A stretch of 64,000 nt of DNA from NCBI GenBank assembly GCA_963921185.1, contig OY992532.1, positions 29,801,577-29,865,576 of the forward strand, written 5' to 3'. The translations under genes were made by a program, and so were the position numbers. The notes under the pieces are model-generated. The model worked only from the letters and a program-made list of their open reading frames with translations. It was not told the origin of the DNA and made no database searches. The DNA comes from Dasysyrphus tricinctus (taxonomy: Eukaryota; Arthropoda; Insecta; Diptera; Syrphidae). Within the stretch, counting starts at the first letter, position 1. Every line of letters starts with the position of its first letter. Below are positions 35,220-45,687 of the stretch, one piece after another.

Positions 35220-35841
35220 TCGTCAGCCGAGAATTACAAGGTCGTATGTGATAAACATATACATTATTTGAGATACAGCGAAAACAAAGAAATGAGACAT
35301 TTTTAGTGTATCTAGAGTTAGTTTTGTTTTGGTTTTTTTAGCTAAATATGCTAGAACCCATAAGCATAACTGAAATTACACAAAAAAAATTTAAATATTA
35401 TCCATAAATTAAATAATGAGCATTTTTGAAATCCACATACGACTTTGTAATAAAATTTTATTTAGTTCAAAGACGTATGTTAGACATACGCCTTTGAACT
35501 AAAATGTATCAAAGGAAAACGAAAAATTATAAGGTAGTTACAACTGCAATTTCAGAAATATGAATTTAAAATCAAATGGTAAGAGAGAATGTTTGAAAAG
35601 TCACATAAATAAAACACATTTTTAGTTAATTTTTTAGAATTTTGAATTGATTTACTTTTTTTTTAACATAGCAACAATGTCGCCTCTTTTTACTTGCGAT
35701 TATAGGTACTATAAGGCAAGTTTTGGATTCGTGCAAAAAAAAAAAATTTAGATAACAATCAAACATGACATTACGATGATAGAGAACACGAAAAAAGTGG
35801 GTGGCAAAATTCTGTCTGTTTGTCTGTCTGTCTTTTTTCCA

Positions 35842-35881
<40 letters not shown>

Positions 35882-37286
35882 CGTACCTCAACCTACAGCC
35901 TAAACCACTGAAGCGATTTTCTTCAAATTTTGAACTTAAGGTTTTTTTGTAACTCTCCAGAGGGGAAATTGAAATTTTTTTTTTAGCTCAAGGAATAACG
36001 GTACTTGCCATACAACCGTTAATGAAAAGCTTATTTATCTCAAAAACGGCTCCAACGATTTTGATACAAAAAATTCAGTGTGTTATTGTAGACATGGTGT
36101 ACTTTTTGGTAAGAAAAAAAATTACCAAAAACATTTATTAACGGTACCTGCCATATAACGGTTTTTTTGATTTTCAGTTTTCTCATTAACCGCTCATCCG
36201 ATTTCAATAAATTTTTTTTGTGCAAAAGCTCTGTTAAAATATAAATAATACTGTATACCAAAATTTTTGAAAAAATAAATTTTGGATTTTTAAAAAAAGA
36301 TTCAAAATTTTTTTTTTGAAAATTCAATATTTCAAAAACGGGTTGATGAATTATTTTGAAATTTCAGTTTTAAATGTATATTAATATATACTCAAAATTG
36401 GCATACCAAAATTTTTTTTTGAAAAATGTTACAAAAATTTTATATATAAAAAAATAATTTTTAAGAAAACGGCTGCAACGATTAAAATTTTTTTTTTTTG
36501 CATATATTCATATTTTTTCAAGTAATCAGATGGCATACTTCTTTTTAGCTCTAAGTTATTTATCAAACTGTTTATACAATTAAAAGAACGATTTAAATGC
36601 TTTTTATACTTTTTCTATAATAACTTGAATATTTCTTAAAGTTCTTAAGTCCCACACAACTTGAACATAAGAGCAAGTACGTGCGATCCAGTCGTGCATT
36701 TTATTTATTCATCAACTTGCGCTGGACGGTCAAATTCAGTCTCGTTTTCCATTATTGTTTGCTAAATTGTTATCAAATTGAGTCCTTAGTAAAGAATTTA
36801 CTGGGCTTAAGACTTACCTTCTTGCTTTTTAATTTAATTTGATTTTTATATATTTCTTAAAGCAAAATTTACTTGATTGATTTTTGGGCAGCAAAAAACA
36901 AACTTTTAACACCAAAACGTGCTACAAATGAGATAGCACAAAGGTTGAAATGCTTTCGCTAGCCTCTAACAGTAAGGCTTGCTAAAAATGAAATAGAACT
37001 ATTCTTCTAATTTATATTTCTTTTGCTGAGTTACCTACAACTTTGTTTCAATTTTCGAGTAGGTATTGCGATTGCAAAGTTGTATGTGCAACATACGACC
37101 TTGAACTAAAAAGTGAGTGAAATTTTCACATACGACCTTGATTTTATGGCTTTTTCTGCCTCAATTTAAATGTTGGCATATTTTAAGTGATGCAAAAAGT
37201 TTCTTACTTAATATCTGAACAGTTTTGCATCAAAACCTCGATTTTGACTTTTTTCGAGATACGACCTTGTAATTCTCGGCTGACGA
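35220..37286. mobile_element. TIR element with subterminal CATACGACCTTG motifs
   Basis: 28-bp ends are exact inverses, TCGTCAGCCGAGAATTACAA then GGTCGTAT. A 12-base motif, CATACGACCTTG or close variant, occurs on either strand near 35240, 35436, 35468, 35484, 37090, 37128 and 37260, clustered toward both ends. It includes a small hairpin, GTTCAAAGACGTATGT facing ACATACGCCTTTGAAC. The middle is largely copy C of the GACA-bearing family. The flanking duplication is uncertain. Confidence 0.6.
35688..36709 (-). repeat. GACA-bearing dispersed element, copy C
   Basis: It is the inverse of copies A and B, from TTTTACTTGCGATTATAGG to GATCCAGTCGTGCATTTTAT, with a GTCT array at about 35812-35880 interrupted by TTTTTTCCA. 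Nested inside the TIR element at 35220-37286. Confidence 0.65.
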
Positions 37287-37468
37287 AATGTCATTTCAAC
37301 AGCTGTCTATTTGACAAATACCGTACTAGATTTTGTAATAGAGCGCTAATTAGAAAAAGGTGTGCTTAATTTGGTGATTGGTAAACACACAAGTTAACTC
37401 ATCTTTAAAGTTTAACCTGGCATTTATCAAAACGCGTGTTTAGCATTTGGTTATTGGTAAGGCCCTAA

Positions 37469-38319
37469 AAAGATTTACTTAATCTGAACTGGGATAAAAC
37501 TTGGGTGGAAAAACAGCATTAGCGTGGTATCAAATTTAAATAGTGCAACCAGAAAAAATATCAACATTATTAAACCTATAACTTTAGATTATTTTTAAAC
37601 TCTTCGAGTTTTTGAGTTGTTGACTTAAAATTTGATTGGCAACTTCCAACCGTCAAAATTGTCAATTTTTTGTCTGATTCAATCAGATAAGGCTTAAAAA
37701 TAATTCCCAATACAAAAAATTAAAAAAAACAACACTAAAAGTAGTTCTAATCCTTTGGGAACTTTTCTCAACATTTTGGACTATCTTCTTTAAATTTTGT
37801 ACAGATCAGTATTGGGGCCATTTTCATATGAAAGTATACATTTAGCCACTTGAATGAATGAATTATTGGGGTTGTTGCACTGCGACCTTGAGATCTATTG
37901 TGCCTATTCAGCCACTTATTTTAGGACATTTAAAACATAAACTTGACTCAGTTCCTGACTTCGACAGTACTTTTTTTTAAATTCTGAAATTTGGGACCAT
38001 GTTCAGACCTAAATTGTGTAGCCCCTGTTTAAAGTAGAAAAAATAGGCAGTGAAATTGAAATCAGCATCCCCAAGTACTTAAGTGTACCAAATTTCATTA
38101 ATTTGTATTGAGAACTGGCGTGGAAAATGATTTTTGTCGCCAAAATTCAACAAACGGACCACTGTGAGTCGGTGCGGTGACCTATACATAGCACGGTGGC
38201 ACCTTTCATGGAACGGCCGCTCCCTTTGCGGTACGGTAAATTTTGTGTCAAGGTGCCTGAGGCAACTGCCCCTTTGACCCCTAGGCACGGCCCTGTATGC
38301 ATTCGTAAAAAAATTAAAC
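37469..38319. other. Non-coding stretch
   Basis: No supported feature apart from a GC-richer patch at 38190-38300 (GAGGCAACTGCCCCTTTGAC then CCCTAGGCACGGCCC), which looks like part of an unplaced transposable element and abuts copy D. Confidence 0.3.
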
Positions 38320-39353
38320 TCGAGATTCAGATCAGAATCGTCATTACGATGATAGGGCTCTTTTTGAGCCAAAAATAAATATACCTGCCACACAATTTTT
38401 TTTAGCAATTTTACATAATCGTATTTTTCTCAAAAACGGTTCCACAAACTCTAGTAAAAAAAATCAATAAATTACTTTTAGTAACGGCTTTGGGTGAGAA
38501 ATAATTTTTCAAAAAATGGTTATTAATGGTACCTCCCAAAGAACCTTTTTTTTAATTTTCGATTTTCTTCAAAACGGTATGACTGATTTCAAAAATTATT
38601 TTTTGACAGAAACTTCCAAATAATATGAAAAATAAAAAAATATTTTTTGTATTTTTAAAAAAATGTTTCAAATTTTTCTTTGAAAATCAAATATTTTGAA
38701 AACGACATGATCACACTCACACTTTGTAACATATTTTAAGAAAAAAAAAAATAACATTTATGCAAAAATAACGGTACCTACCTTTCAATACAAAAGTTAA
38801 GAAACCGTTTTGAACGATATTTTTTTCTCAAAAACCGACTCCTGAACTTTTTCCCGTTTGCAAAAAATAGTGCAATCTACTACAAAAATTATAAAATTTT
38901 ACACTTAGCCACTATTAGAAGTACCTGTCGTAGAATGTTTTTTTAATTTTCTCATTATCAGCTGATCGGATTTGGATACAATTTTTATATACAAATATCA
39001 AATAAGTCTAAATAATATTAAATACCAAAATTCTCAAAAAAGAAATTTTTGAATTTTTAAAAAAAGTTTAAAATTATTTTTTTGAAAATTCGATATCTCA
39101 AAGTATCGAATAAGAAAATTATTTTTAGAAAACCGCTCCAACGATTTTAAATTTTCATTTTCCATACAATCATATTTAATCAGGAATTAAAATGACGTTC
39201 TTTTTTCACCTTTTTTGAGCTAATTTGAATGTCGTATTTTATGCTTTTAAAAATGTATCTCTCATAATTTCCATGTCTTTTTGTACAATTTTCTTAAACG
39301 CTTAGCCTTGAACATAAGAGCAAGTACGTACGACCCAGTCATGCATTTAATTT
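38320..39353 (-). repeat. GACA-bearing dispersed element, copy D, lacking the array
   Basis: It starts TCATTACGATGATAGGGCTC (compare ACATTACGATGATAGAGAAC in copy C) and ends GAACATAAGAGCAAGTACGT then CCAGTCATGCATTTAA, as copy C does. The tetranucleotide array and adjoining segment are deleted and the body is more diverged. Confidence 0.6.
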
Positions 39354-39540
39354 CATTTCTATTTCGACAAATGTCCTGCTAATTTCATTCAAATTATTTT
39401 TGCGATAGAAACTAAAGAAAATATTTTTTTTTTCAAATAAATAACTAAAAAGTAAAAAAAATGGAAGCTTTTGATGTTTTGGATTGTGAAACTTAGAAAT
39501 AATTAAAATTCTTCTAACTCTCATGCGCTTTATTTATGTT

Positions 39541-39739
39541 AAAACACTCCAAACTATGACAGAAATTTGGTATTTAATGATTACTGATTAAAATTTGGTG
39601 GGATCACTGGTCAAGTTTTCCTACAGTTAAGTTTGTGATTAAGTACATATGTAATTAAGGAAAACTTGCCAAGTAAGCCCACCAAATTTTAATCAGTAAT
39701 CATTAAATACCAAATTTCTGTCATAGTTTGGAGTGTTTT
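39541..39739. mobile_element. Near-perfect palindromic MITE, 199 bp
   Basis: Arms of about 80 bp, AAACACTCCAAACTATGACA facing TGTCATAGTTTGGAGTGTTT, continue almost without mismatch through ATTTAATGATTACTGATTAA. The centre is about 40 bp. High arm identity suggests a recent copy. The target duplication was not resolved. Confidence 0.65.
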
Positions 39740-39924
39740 CGATATTACTCTACTTAAGATATTTGATATTAAACTTCATGAACTTAATACTTGGCATGTA
39801 TTTTAGATCTCATTACTTTTTTTTGGCAGACTTTTTACGCACAGGTTTCTTGTACATATAAGAACTTGGCTCTTTTTTAACATTTATGTTTTTGTTGTGA
39901 TTTCACTCCTTTTTGCAAAGATTT

Positions 39925-40930
39925 ATTTTGCCAGGTGAAAATCAAGCCCTAACGCTCTACAAAGTTTCATAATTCTACAACATCAGAAGGGCTTCATATA
40001 GTTTACAAGAACTTTTGAGAAAGTGGGTGGATGCCACGCCCCCTGAACTTAAACTTCCAATTTTTCGATTTTTTTCTTTCAAAATATTTGAAGCTCTAAT
40101 GACCTACCAATTTTTATCGTTCTACAACAATCGAAAGTGCTCCATATTATTTATAAGAATTTTTAAGAATGTGGGTGGATGCCACGCCCCCTGAATGGAA
40201 AATTTCAATTTTTCAATTTTTTTCTTTCGAAGTACTTCAAGCCCTACCAATCTACCAATTTTTATCGTTCTACAACAATCGGAAGTGCTCCATATAATTT
40301 ATAAGAATTTTTAAGAATGTGGGTGAGTGCCACGCCCCCTGAATGGAAAATTCCAATTTTTCAATTTTTCTCTTTCTACGTACTTCAAGCCCTACCGATC
40401 TACCAATTTTCATCGTTCTACAACAATCGGAAGTGCTCCATATAATTTATATGAATTTTAATGATGATAATGTGGGTGGATGCCACGCCCCCTGAATGGA
40501 AAATTTCAATTTTTCAATTTTTCTCTTTTTCTCTTTTGAAGTACTTCAAGCCCTACCGATCTACCAATTTTCATCGTTCTACAACAATCGGAAGTGCTCC
40601 ATATAATTTATATGAATTTTAATGAATGTGGGTGGATGCCACGCCCCCTGAATGGAAAATTCCTATTTTTCAATTTTTCTCTTTCTAAGTACTTCAAGCC
40701 CTACCGATTAACCCATTTTCATCGTTCTATAACAATCGGAAGTGCTCCATATAAATTATATGAATTTTAATGAATGTGGGTGGTTGCCACGCCCCCTGAA
40801 TAGAAAATTGCAGATTTTCGATTTTTTCCTTTGTATGCACCACAAGGCCTACCGTTGTGCGAAATTTCAAGTTTCTACGATGTCGGGAAGTGCTCCATAA
40901 TTTTGATGATCTGTCAGTGAGTCAGTGAGT
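39925..40930 (+). repeat. Tandem array of 148-156 bp units
   Basis: GCCACGCCCCCTGAA recurs at 40033, 40181, 40329, 40482, 40638 and 40786. Each unit also has CTACAACAATCGGAAGTGCT and CAATTTTTC segments. At its right edge is a GTCA-type microsatellite (40914-40960), then TATATCTCGGGAATTACTAA and a tail to about 41190. About 150-bp central tandem repeats next to a tetranucleotide run recall Helitron-type DINE-TR1 elements of Drosophila; that link is inference. Confidence 0.7.
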
Positions 40931-40960
40931 CAGTGAGTGAGTGAGTCAGTCAGTCAGTTA
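40914..40960 (+). repeat. GTCA/GTGA microsatellite
   Basis: Interrupted CAGT/GAGT units directly after the tandem array. The position relative to the array parallels the GACA run in the dispersed family. Confidence 0.8.
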
Positions 40961-41366
40961 CGGTTTTTGCGATTTTTGAAATCCTATATCTCGGGAATTA
41001 CTAATGCTAAAGAGTTGAAATTTGGTGAGCCATCTGTGCTTGCTCAGCTCAGCAAGTACTCCGAATTTGAAGCTTCTTACTTTATTGGTACTGAAGTTAG
41101 AGGGGGGTTGAAAATCGCCTGAGTTTGTTCCTGTAAAAAGGGTGTAGTGCCGCGAACTTGGCTGGGCACTACCGTGCCCTTTGATAGTTTAGATTGCTTT
41201 AGTTTTTCAATGAATTTGCGCAAAACTCTGTCCAAATTTTACTTTTTTATTTAATTGAATTGCTTCTTTCAGACCTAATAGCATAGTGAACCATGGCTGA
41301 ACAATACTGAATTAGCTATTTTTTTCAAGAAAATATACTACACAAATTTGATTAAATATAATTCTA

Positions 41367-41562
41367 TGTTCCCACCAAAATGAAATCCGAGATTTCGGTT
41401 GAAAACTTTTGATATTTTGAGCTGCTAGAACAAGGTTTCATAGAAATTTCAGCGAAATCTCAATAAAAACTCGTGATTTCAACGAAATCTCAATGAAATT
41501 CTGCTTCACTAATATAAAATCTTAAATTTGTTTAGTACTCGGATTTCGTTTTGGTGGGAACA
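41367..41562. mobile_element. TA-flanked MITE, 196 bp
   Basis: Tips TGTTCCCACCAAAATGAAAT and ATTTCGTTTTGGTGGGAACA are near-perfect inverses, with TA at 41365-41366 and 41563-41564. The interior carries several GAAATCTCAAT-like repeats. No coding capacity; a Tc1/mariner-type MITE is likely from the TA target. Confidence 0.7.
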
Positions 41563-41584
41563 TATAGTAAGGTTTAAATTAAAT

Positions 41585-41990
41585 CTTCTTGAAACAACTT
41601 TTCGATTTCCTCAGTAACCCAATTAAATCGATAGAAACTTTATTGTTTTCTAGAACGCAGAGCGGCAAAACGTTCTTCACGGATCTTTGCTGTTCAGCAT
41701 CGTCGTCGACTGAGTTGGAGGCAAACAGATCAGCACCGTCATCATCTTCATCTTTATTTTTGTTTGAAGATGCGGCAAGTGCTCCTTTTGTTGCTGCGGG
41801 TTCTTCACAGCGAACAACTCAATGCAGTCAGTTTCTGTTCAAGTGACTTGACACGGTTTTCAGATTGAATGCACACTTTCTTCAATCCCTCAATCAGCCG
41901 AAGCAGTTTAGCATTGTCCTTTTGACAGATGCAAGGTGATCAATGACATCGGGATCGGAAGGTGCTGTGGCGGCTAACTGCCTGAACAGA
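41585..41990 (-). pseudogene. Processed pseudogene of elongation factor eEF1B delta
   Basis: Read on the minus strand, a leucine-zipper segment comes first: KDNAKLLRLIEGLKKVCIQ then ENRVKSLEQKLTAL (about 41918-41820). After a shift comes the acidic segment EDDDGADLFASNSVDDDAEQ (about 41748-41686), then, after another shift, IREERFAALRSRK (to about 41645). This order and the DLFxS...DAE and RIREER motifs are those of the eEF1B delta/beta guanine exchange factor subunits; the zipper points to delta. The C-terminal exchange domain is missing or unrecognisable. No introns and several indels indicate a decayed retrocopy. The plus-strand frames over this interval are shadows. Confidence 0.7.
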
Positions 41991-42461
41991 AAGCAAGACG
42001 GAGCTGAAATAGATGTCAAAAATGCTGCAGTAAAACACGCTCTGCTGCAAACGGACAGGCCATTTTATGAATATTTCTATTTGTTTATTAATTTATCATT
42101 TTTGAATTCAGAACTTTTTAGTTACCTGAAAGAAAATACACCGAGCAGGACAGATATCAAAACAACAACTACCCAAATAGTATACATTAGTTAAGTTAAG
42201 ATTGCCTACAAGAATATTTTTGAAAGAATATTCTACACACACTTTCTCAATTTATTACAGTTTGTGTACATAACGTGTGAAAATCATTTAAAATGAGAAA
42301 GTTTGTGTCGAATTTCCTTATTTTATTTTTTTCAGAGATTCCACACTTAAAATTGTAGTAGATTCTTACTTCTGTGACATTTTTTTGTGCGTTACATTGT
42401 AAATGGCAAGCAAAGTACTTGCAAGTACTTGGACACCTCCTAAGGAAAACGCCTATTATTT

Positions 42462-42912
42462 GGCGTTTTTCTTTTTTAACTCAGAGCAGATCACTGAACT
42501 GTCAAACAAAAATTCTATGTTTCTTTTTTAGCTCAGACATATTAGAGCATAAAAAGTGTGTTTCTTTTTTCCATCGGAGCTAGCTCAGAGCTTGCTTAAT
42601 TAGCTCAGGATTAAATGACCGAGTGAATCAAGCGAAATGCTGAGCGAAGCCAACTTCACTTATTTTTTTAGTGACACATAATTTAAAATGGGTTCTCTCC
42701 TCTGGACAGTCCCTGGACAGTCGCCCGTCATTTGTAACAAAATGGCAAGAAGTTTCACGAAATTTACCAAAAACATCTATGAAAGACAGTTCAGTGCTCA
42801 AGTGTATTTCATAATTAAATCTGAGGAATCTGATCATAATCTGCTCGGAGCTCTGCTCTGATAGCTCAGCTTCTGTTCAGAGCTTTACTCAGAGCCAAAA
42901 AAGAAAAACGCC
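42462..42912. mobile_element. TIR element, GGCGTTTTTC family, 451 bp
   Basis: Tips GGCGTTTTTCTTTTTT and AAAAAAGAAAAACGCC are perfect inverses. Inside are many AGCTCAGAGC/GCTCTGAGC-type motifs on both strands. A 113-bp relative lies inside mariner copy 1 (394-506). No transposase; superfamily unknown; the flanking duplication is unclear. Confidence 0.65.
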
Positions 42913-43263
42913 AATTGACTTAAATTTTTAGTTAAAATTTGAATTCTTAATTTACCGTTATTTAGAGAAACTTAGATTGTTGCTTTCTTAACTTTTCAAT
43001 TCAATAAAGAAATTGGGTTCATCTGCAATGAGTGTTATAAATAAAGTTGTTTCAATCGACTTATCACCGATCCTAGTTGTGGATTCTTGGACTAGACCGC
43101 CAATTTTTCTGGGTCCTGTTTCATGCGAAGAAGTAAACCCTTGATAACAGTATAGTAAGGCGGTTTCAATTATGGGGGGGCTCGGCAATAGTTATAACTG
43201 CATGGCTTAGGGTTTCAGTAATTCTTATTTACTATTTATTTATTTATTTATTTAACAAAAAAC

Positions 43264-43432
43264 TTTGCTTACCAAGGTAGAGCTTTGGCTGAACTTTTTG
43301 TTCTTATAGGGATGGTCTCTATATTTGTTTTACAAAAAATATATCTTCCGCTAGAACTACAGTTGACTGTGCTTTCGGCAATTACTTCTATCATGTTTCT
43401 TCACCTTCTCGTTGTTCGAAAGCAAAATGTAA
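43264..43432 (+). other. Possible exon of a membrane protein
   Basis: The frame reads FAYQGRALAELFVLIGMVSI, then LPLELQLTVLSAITSIMFLH and LLVVRKQN, just before a donor-like AAAAT/GTAAGG at 43429-43435. That is two hydrophobic segments with a short loop. An acceptor-like CTTACCAAG lies at 43268-43276. No homology recognised, no neighbouring exon found; it could be chance in AT-rich DNA. Confidence 0.25.
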
Positions 43433-43499
43433 GGAGCAAGTATTTCTATTTTCTATTTATAGTATTTTAAATAATTACTCAGCTTTACAAATAATGTAT

Positions 43500-45128
43500 T
43501 CATATACTTTAACTGCTAAGTTATAATTTTGTACTTTATTATTAAATTTCAAAAAGGCTATAATTAACGGTCAGTATTGTATCATTAATCTTTGTAGGTT
43601 GAAAATTGAAATGTATACATTTTAACGATTTGAATAATTACCTTCTAAATTTTGTTATAACAAAACCGTCAGGAAATTGTCATGGCCTTTCGAAAATTAT
43701 TTGAAATTTCTCACATTTAATTTATTCATTTTAACATCACGCCCATCAGCAAGGGAAAAATAAGGTAAGATCAAGATTTTGCCAACTTTAATTTATGCAA
43801 CATGCTACCTTAAACAGTATAATTTGAAAAAGCCTTTTTTTTAAGCTATATTAATGTCTTTGTCACACCAAAACAATTACAATGCCTATCCTTTATATTT
43901 AAAACCAGTGCTATCAAAAATAAAACATGCCAGGTTAATCGTTTATCTTATCATTGTTGCAAACATGCCTTCCATATACAAACTCTAAGCCTATCTAAAA
44001 GGGTTTTTTTTTGCTTCCAAAAGAAAGAAAGAAATAAAATCCCTGGAAACTCAATTTTCATCATGAAAAAAAATGTTCCCCCCTAATGTGATTCGTGACG
44101 AAAAAAAAAAATACCGGAGTCTCTCCCCTCACCCTACCTTTGATAAATGTTAAGTATACGTCACGTTGATATTTGCACAAAAGGAGTCTCACCACAAACA
44201 CGATTTCTGAAAATAATCAGATAACACAAACAATTTGCCAAATCGTCGAGGACTCCACGGGATGATGTGTCGTGGCTTAGCGTTTGTTTAGGGTATGTCT
44301 CTATCAAAACGACAAAAAAACCAGCGGTAGGCCTTTTTACTCGTGCAAATCTCAATTTCATTTCATTTATCGGTCACGCAATCGATGTGCTAGAATGTGA
44401 AGGGACATGAACTCGGTCTACCGTACCCCACTAATACCACCTCAACCATTCCTCCTGATTCAACACAAAATACCAACAAATAAGTGGGCCTCGTTTTATG
44501 TAAATCAAATCTCATTTTTAAATAAACCATTTTTAGTATGATTGTACGTAGAAGCTATAAAATATTGGTATTGTCCACCATTTCACAAATCCACATATCA
44601 TGGTTCATGGTTCATGGTTGTATAACTCTGTTCAAGAGAATGACATATGTCTTTCGACTTCAATATGTTTTTTCACTGTTTTTTGAGTTCGTATTGTATA
44701 TTGTGTTTGAGAAAGTGACAGTGGTATTCGTTTTTTATGTGTAATTTGTGTATAGTGTATGCCTCACACAGGGGTTTTTCAAAAAAAATTAATTTCGGAG
44801 TTTTTTGTTTCTATTTTTAGCTTTTTGTTTGTTTATGTAGACTGTGATGTTTACGATAAGGATCAGTTTGACATTTGATTAATTTCTTTTCTTGTTGAAG
44901 TCATTTGTTAATAAAAGTCAAACATGTAGGTGCGGGTATTAATTTTTCTTTTTCAAATCTTAAAATTAATTACAAAATGTATTTAGTACGTTAAATAGGG
45001 GCTGATCCATGTTAAAAAAAATTCTATATTTTTGTTTGATGAATGAAATGGGACTAGTCCTTTGTAAACGGAACAGCAAAAGTATAAATTAAAATGACAT
45101 AGAATTTACGTTCACAGAATTCGTCAAT
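43500..45128. other. Non-coding stretch
   Basis: AT-rich, with a short triplicated GGTTCAT motif at about 44598-44620. No supported gene. It ends at the left target duplication of the RTE copy. Confidence 0.35.
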
Positions 45129-45687
45129 AAAGAATATGAACAGATGTTCAAATGGTAGATGTGGTCCTATCAAGAGGACATAGGCATCCACAAGCTTTTT
45201 TTTAAAGCGAACCCCTGTCTATCAACTCCTACTCTCACTTCCCCGTGGTGAACATCGAGTGCCTAGTACTTTTAACTGAAGATGGGGTTCCAATACCTGT
45301 GGAAGGTAGCAAACGAGAAAGGGGATGGAGTGGTGGTTCCACTTAAACACTTCTCCTTTATCTACGCGGCAGCGGAAGAATTCACCAGATGGAATCAACG
45401 GTGGCGTCTACAGTTCCAGTAACTTGAAATACTTAGTGAACACCTTATATGGGCTACTAACGACTCATTCGTAGCTCAGGCCTATAAGGAGTGGTTTATC
45501 CGGCTCCCCACCCCTGGAGTTATATTAAAGGGTCTGGTCCTCCAGGTCGGGGGTTGTGCCTCGGGATAACTTCCCTACCACGAAAAACAACAACGGTCCC
45601 GAAACAACCACCCCTTTTGCGATTTTCAATCATCAATTTGATAGTTGATAAATTTAAAATCGACGTTTAAACCAACTGATAAAAGTT

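Larger units (their letters stand above)
34793..37465. mobile_element. PIF/Harbinger-like TIR element containing a second element
   Basis: TAA is duplicated at 34790-34792 and 37466-37468. The left end reads GGACCTCACCAATAACCAAA and the right end, inverted, GGGCCTTACCAATAACCAAA. A 3-bp TWA target and GG(G/A)CC tips fit PIF/Harbinger. No transposase frame was found. About 2 kb of its length is the element at 35220-37286. Confidence 0.6.

Noticed and set aside
39925..40930. CRISPR-like regular array
   Set aside because: Whole 148-156 bp units repeat with no unique spacers, and the DNA is clearly eukaryotic.
42988..43188. 66-residue minus frame with KIGGLVQESTTRIGDKSIET
   Set aside because: The composition is coding-like, but no splice site, homology or neighbouring exon could be supported.
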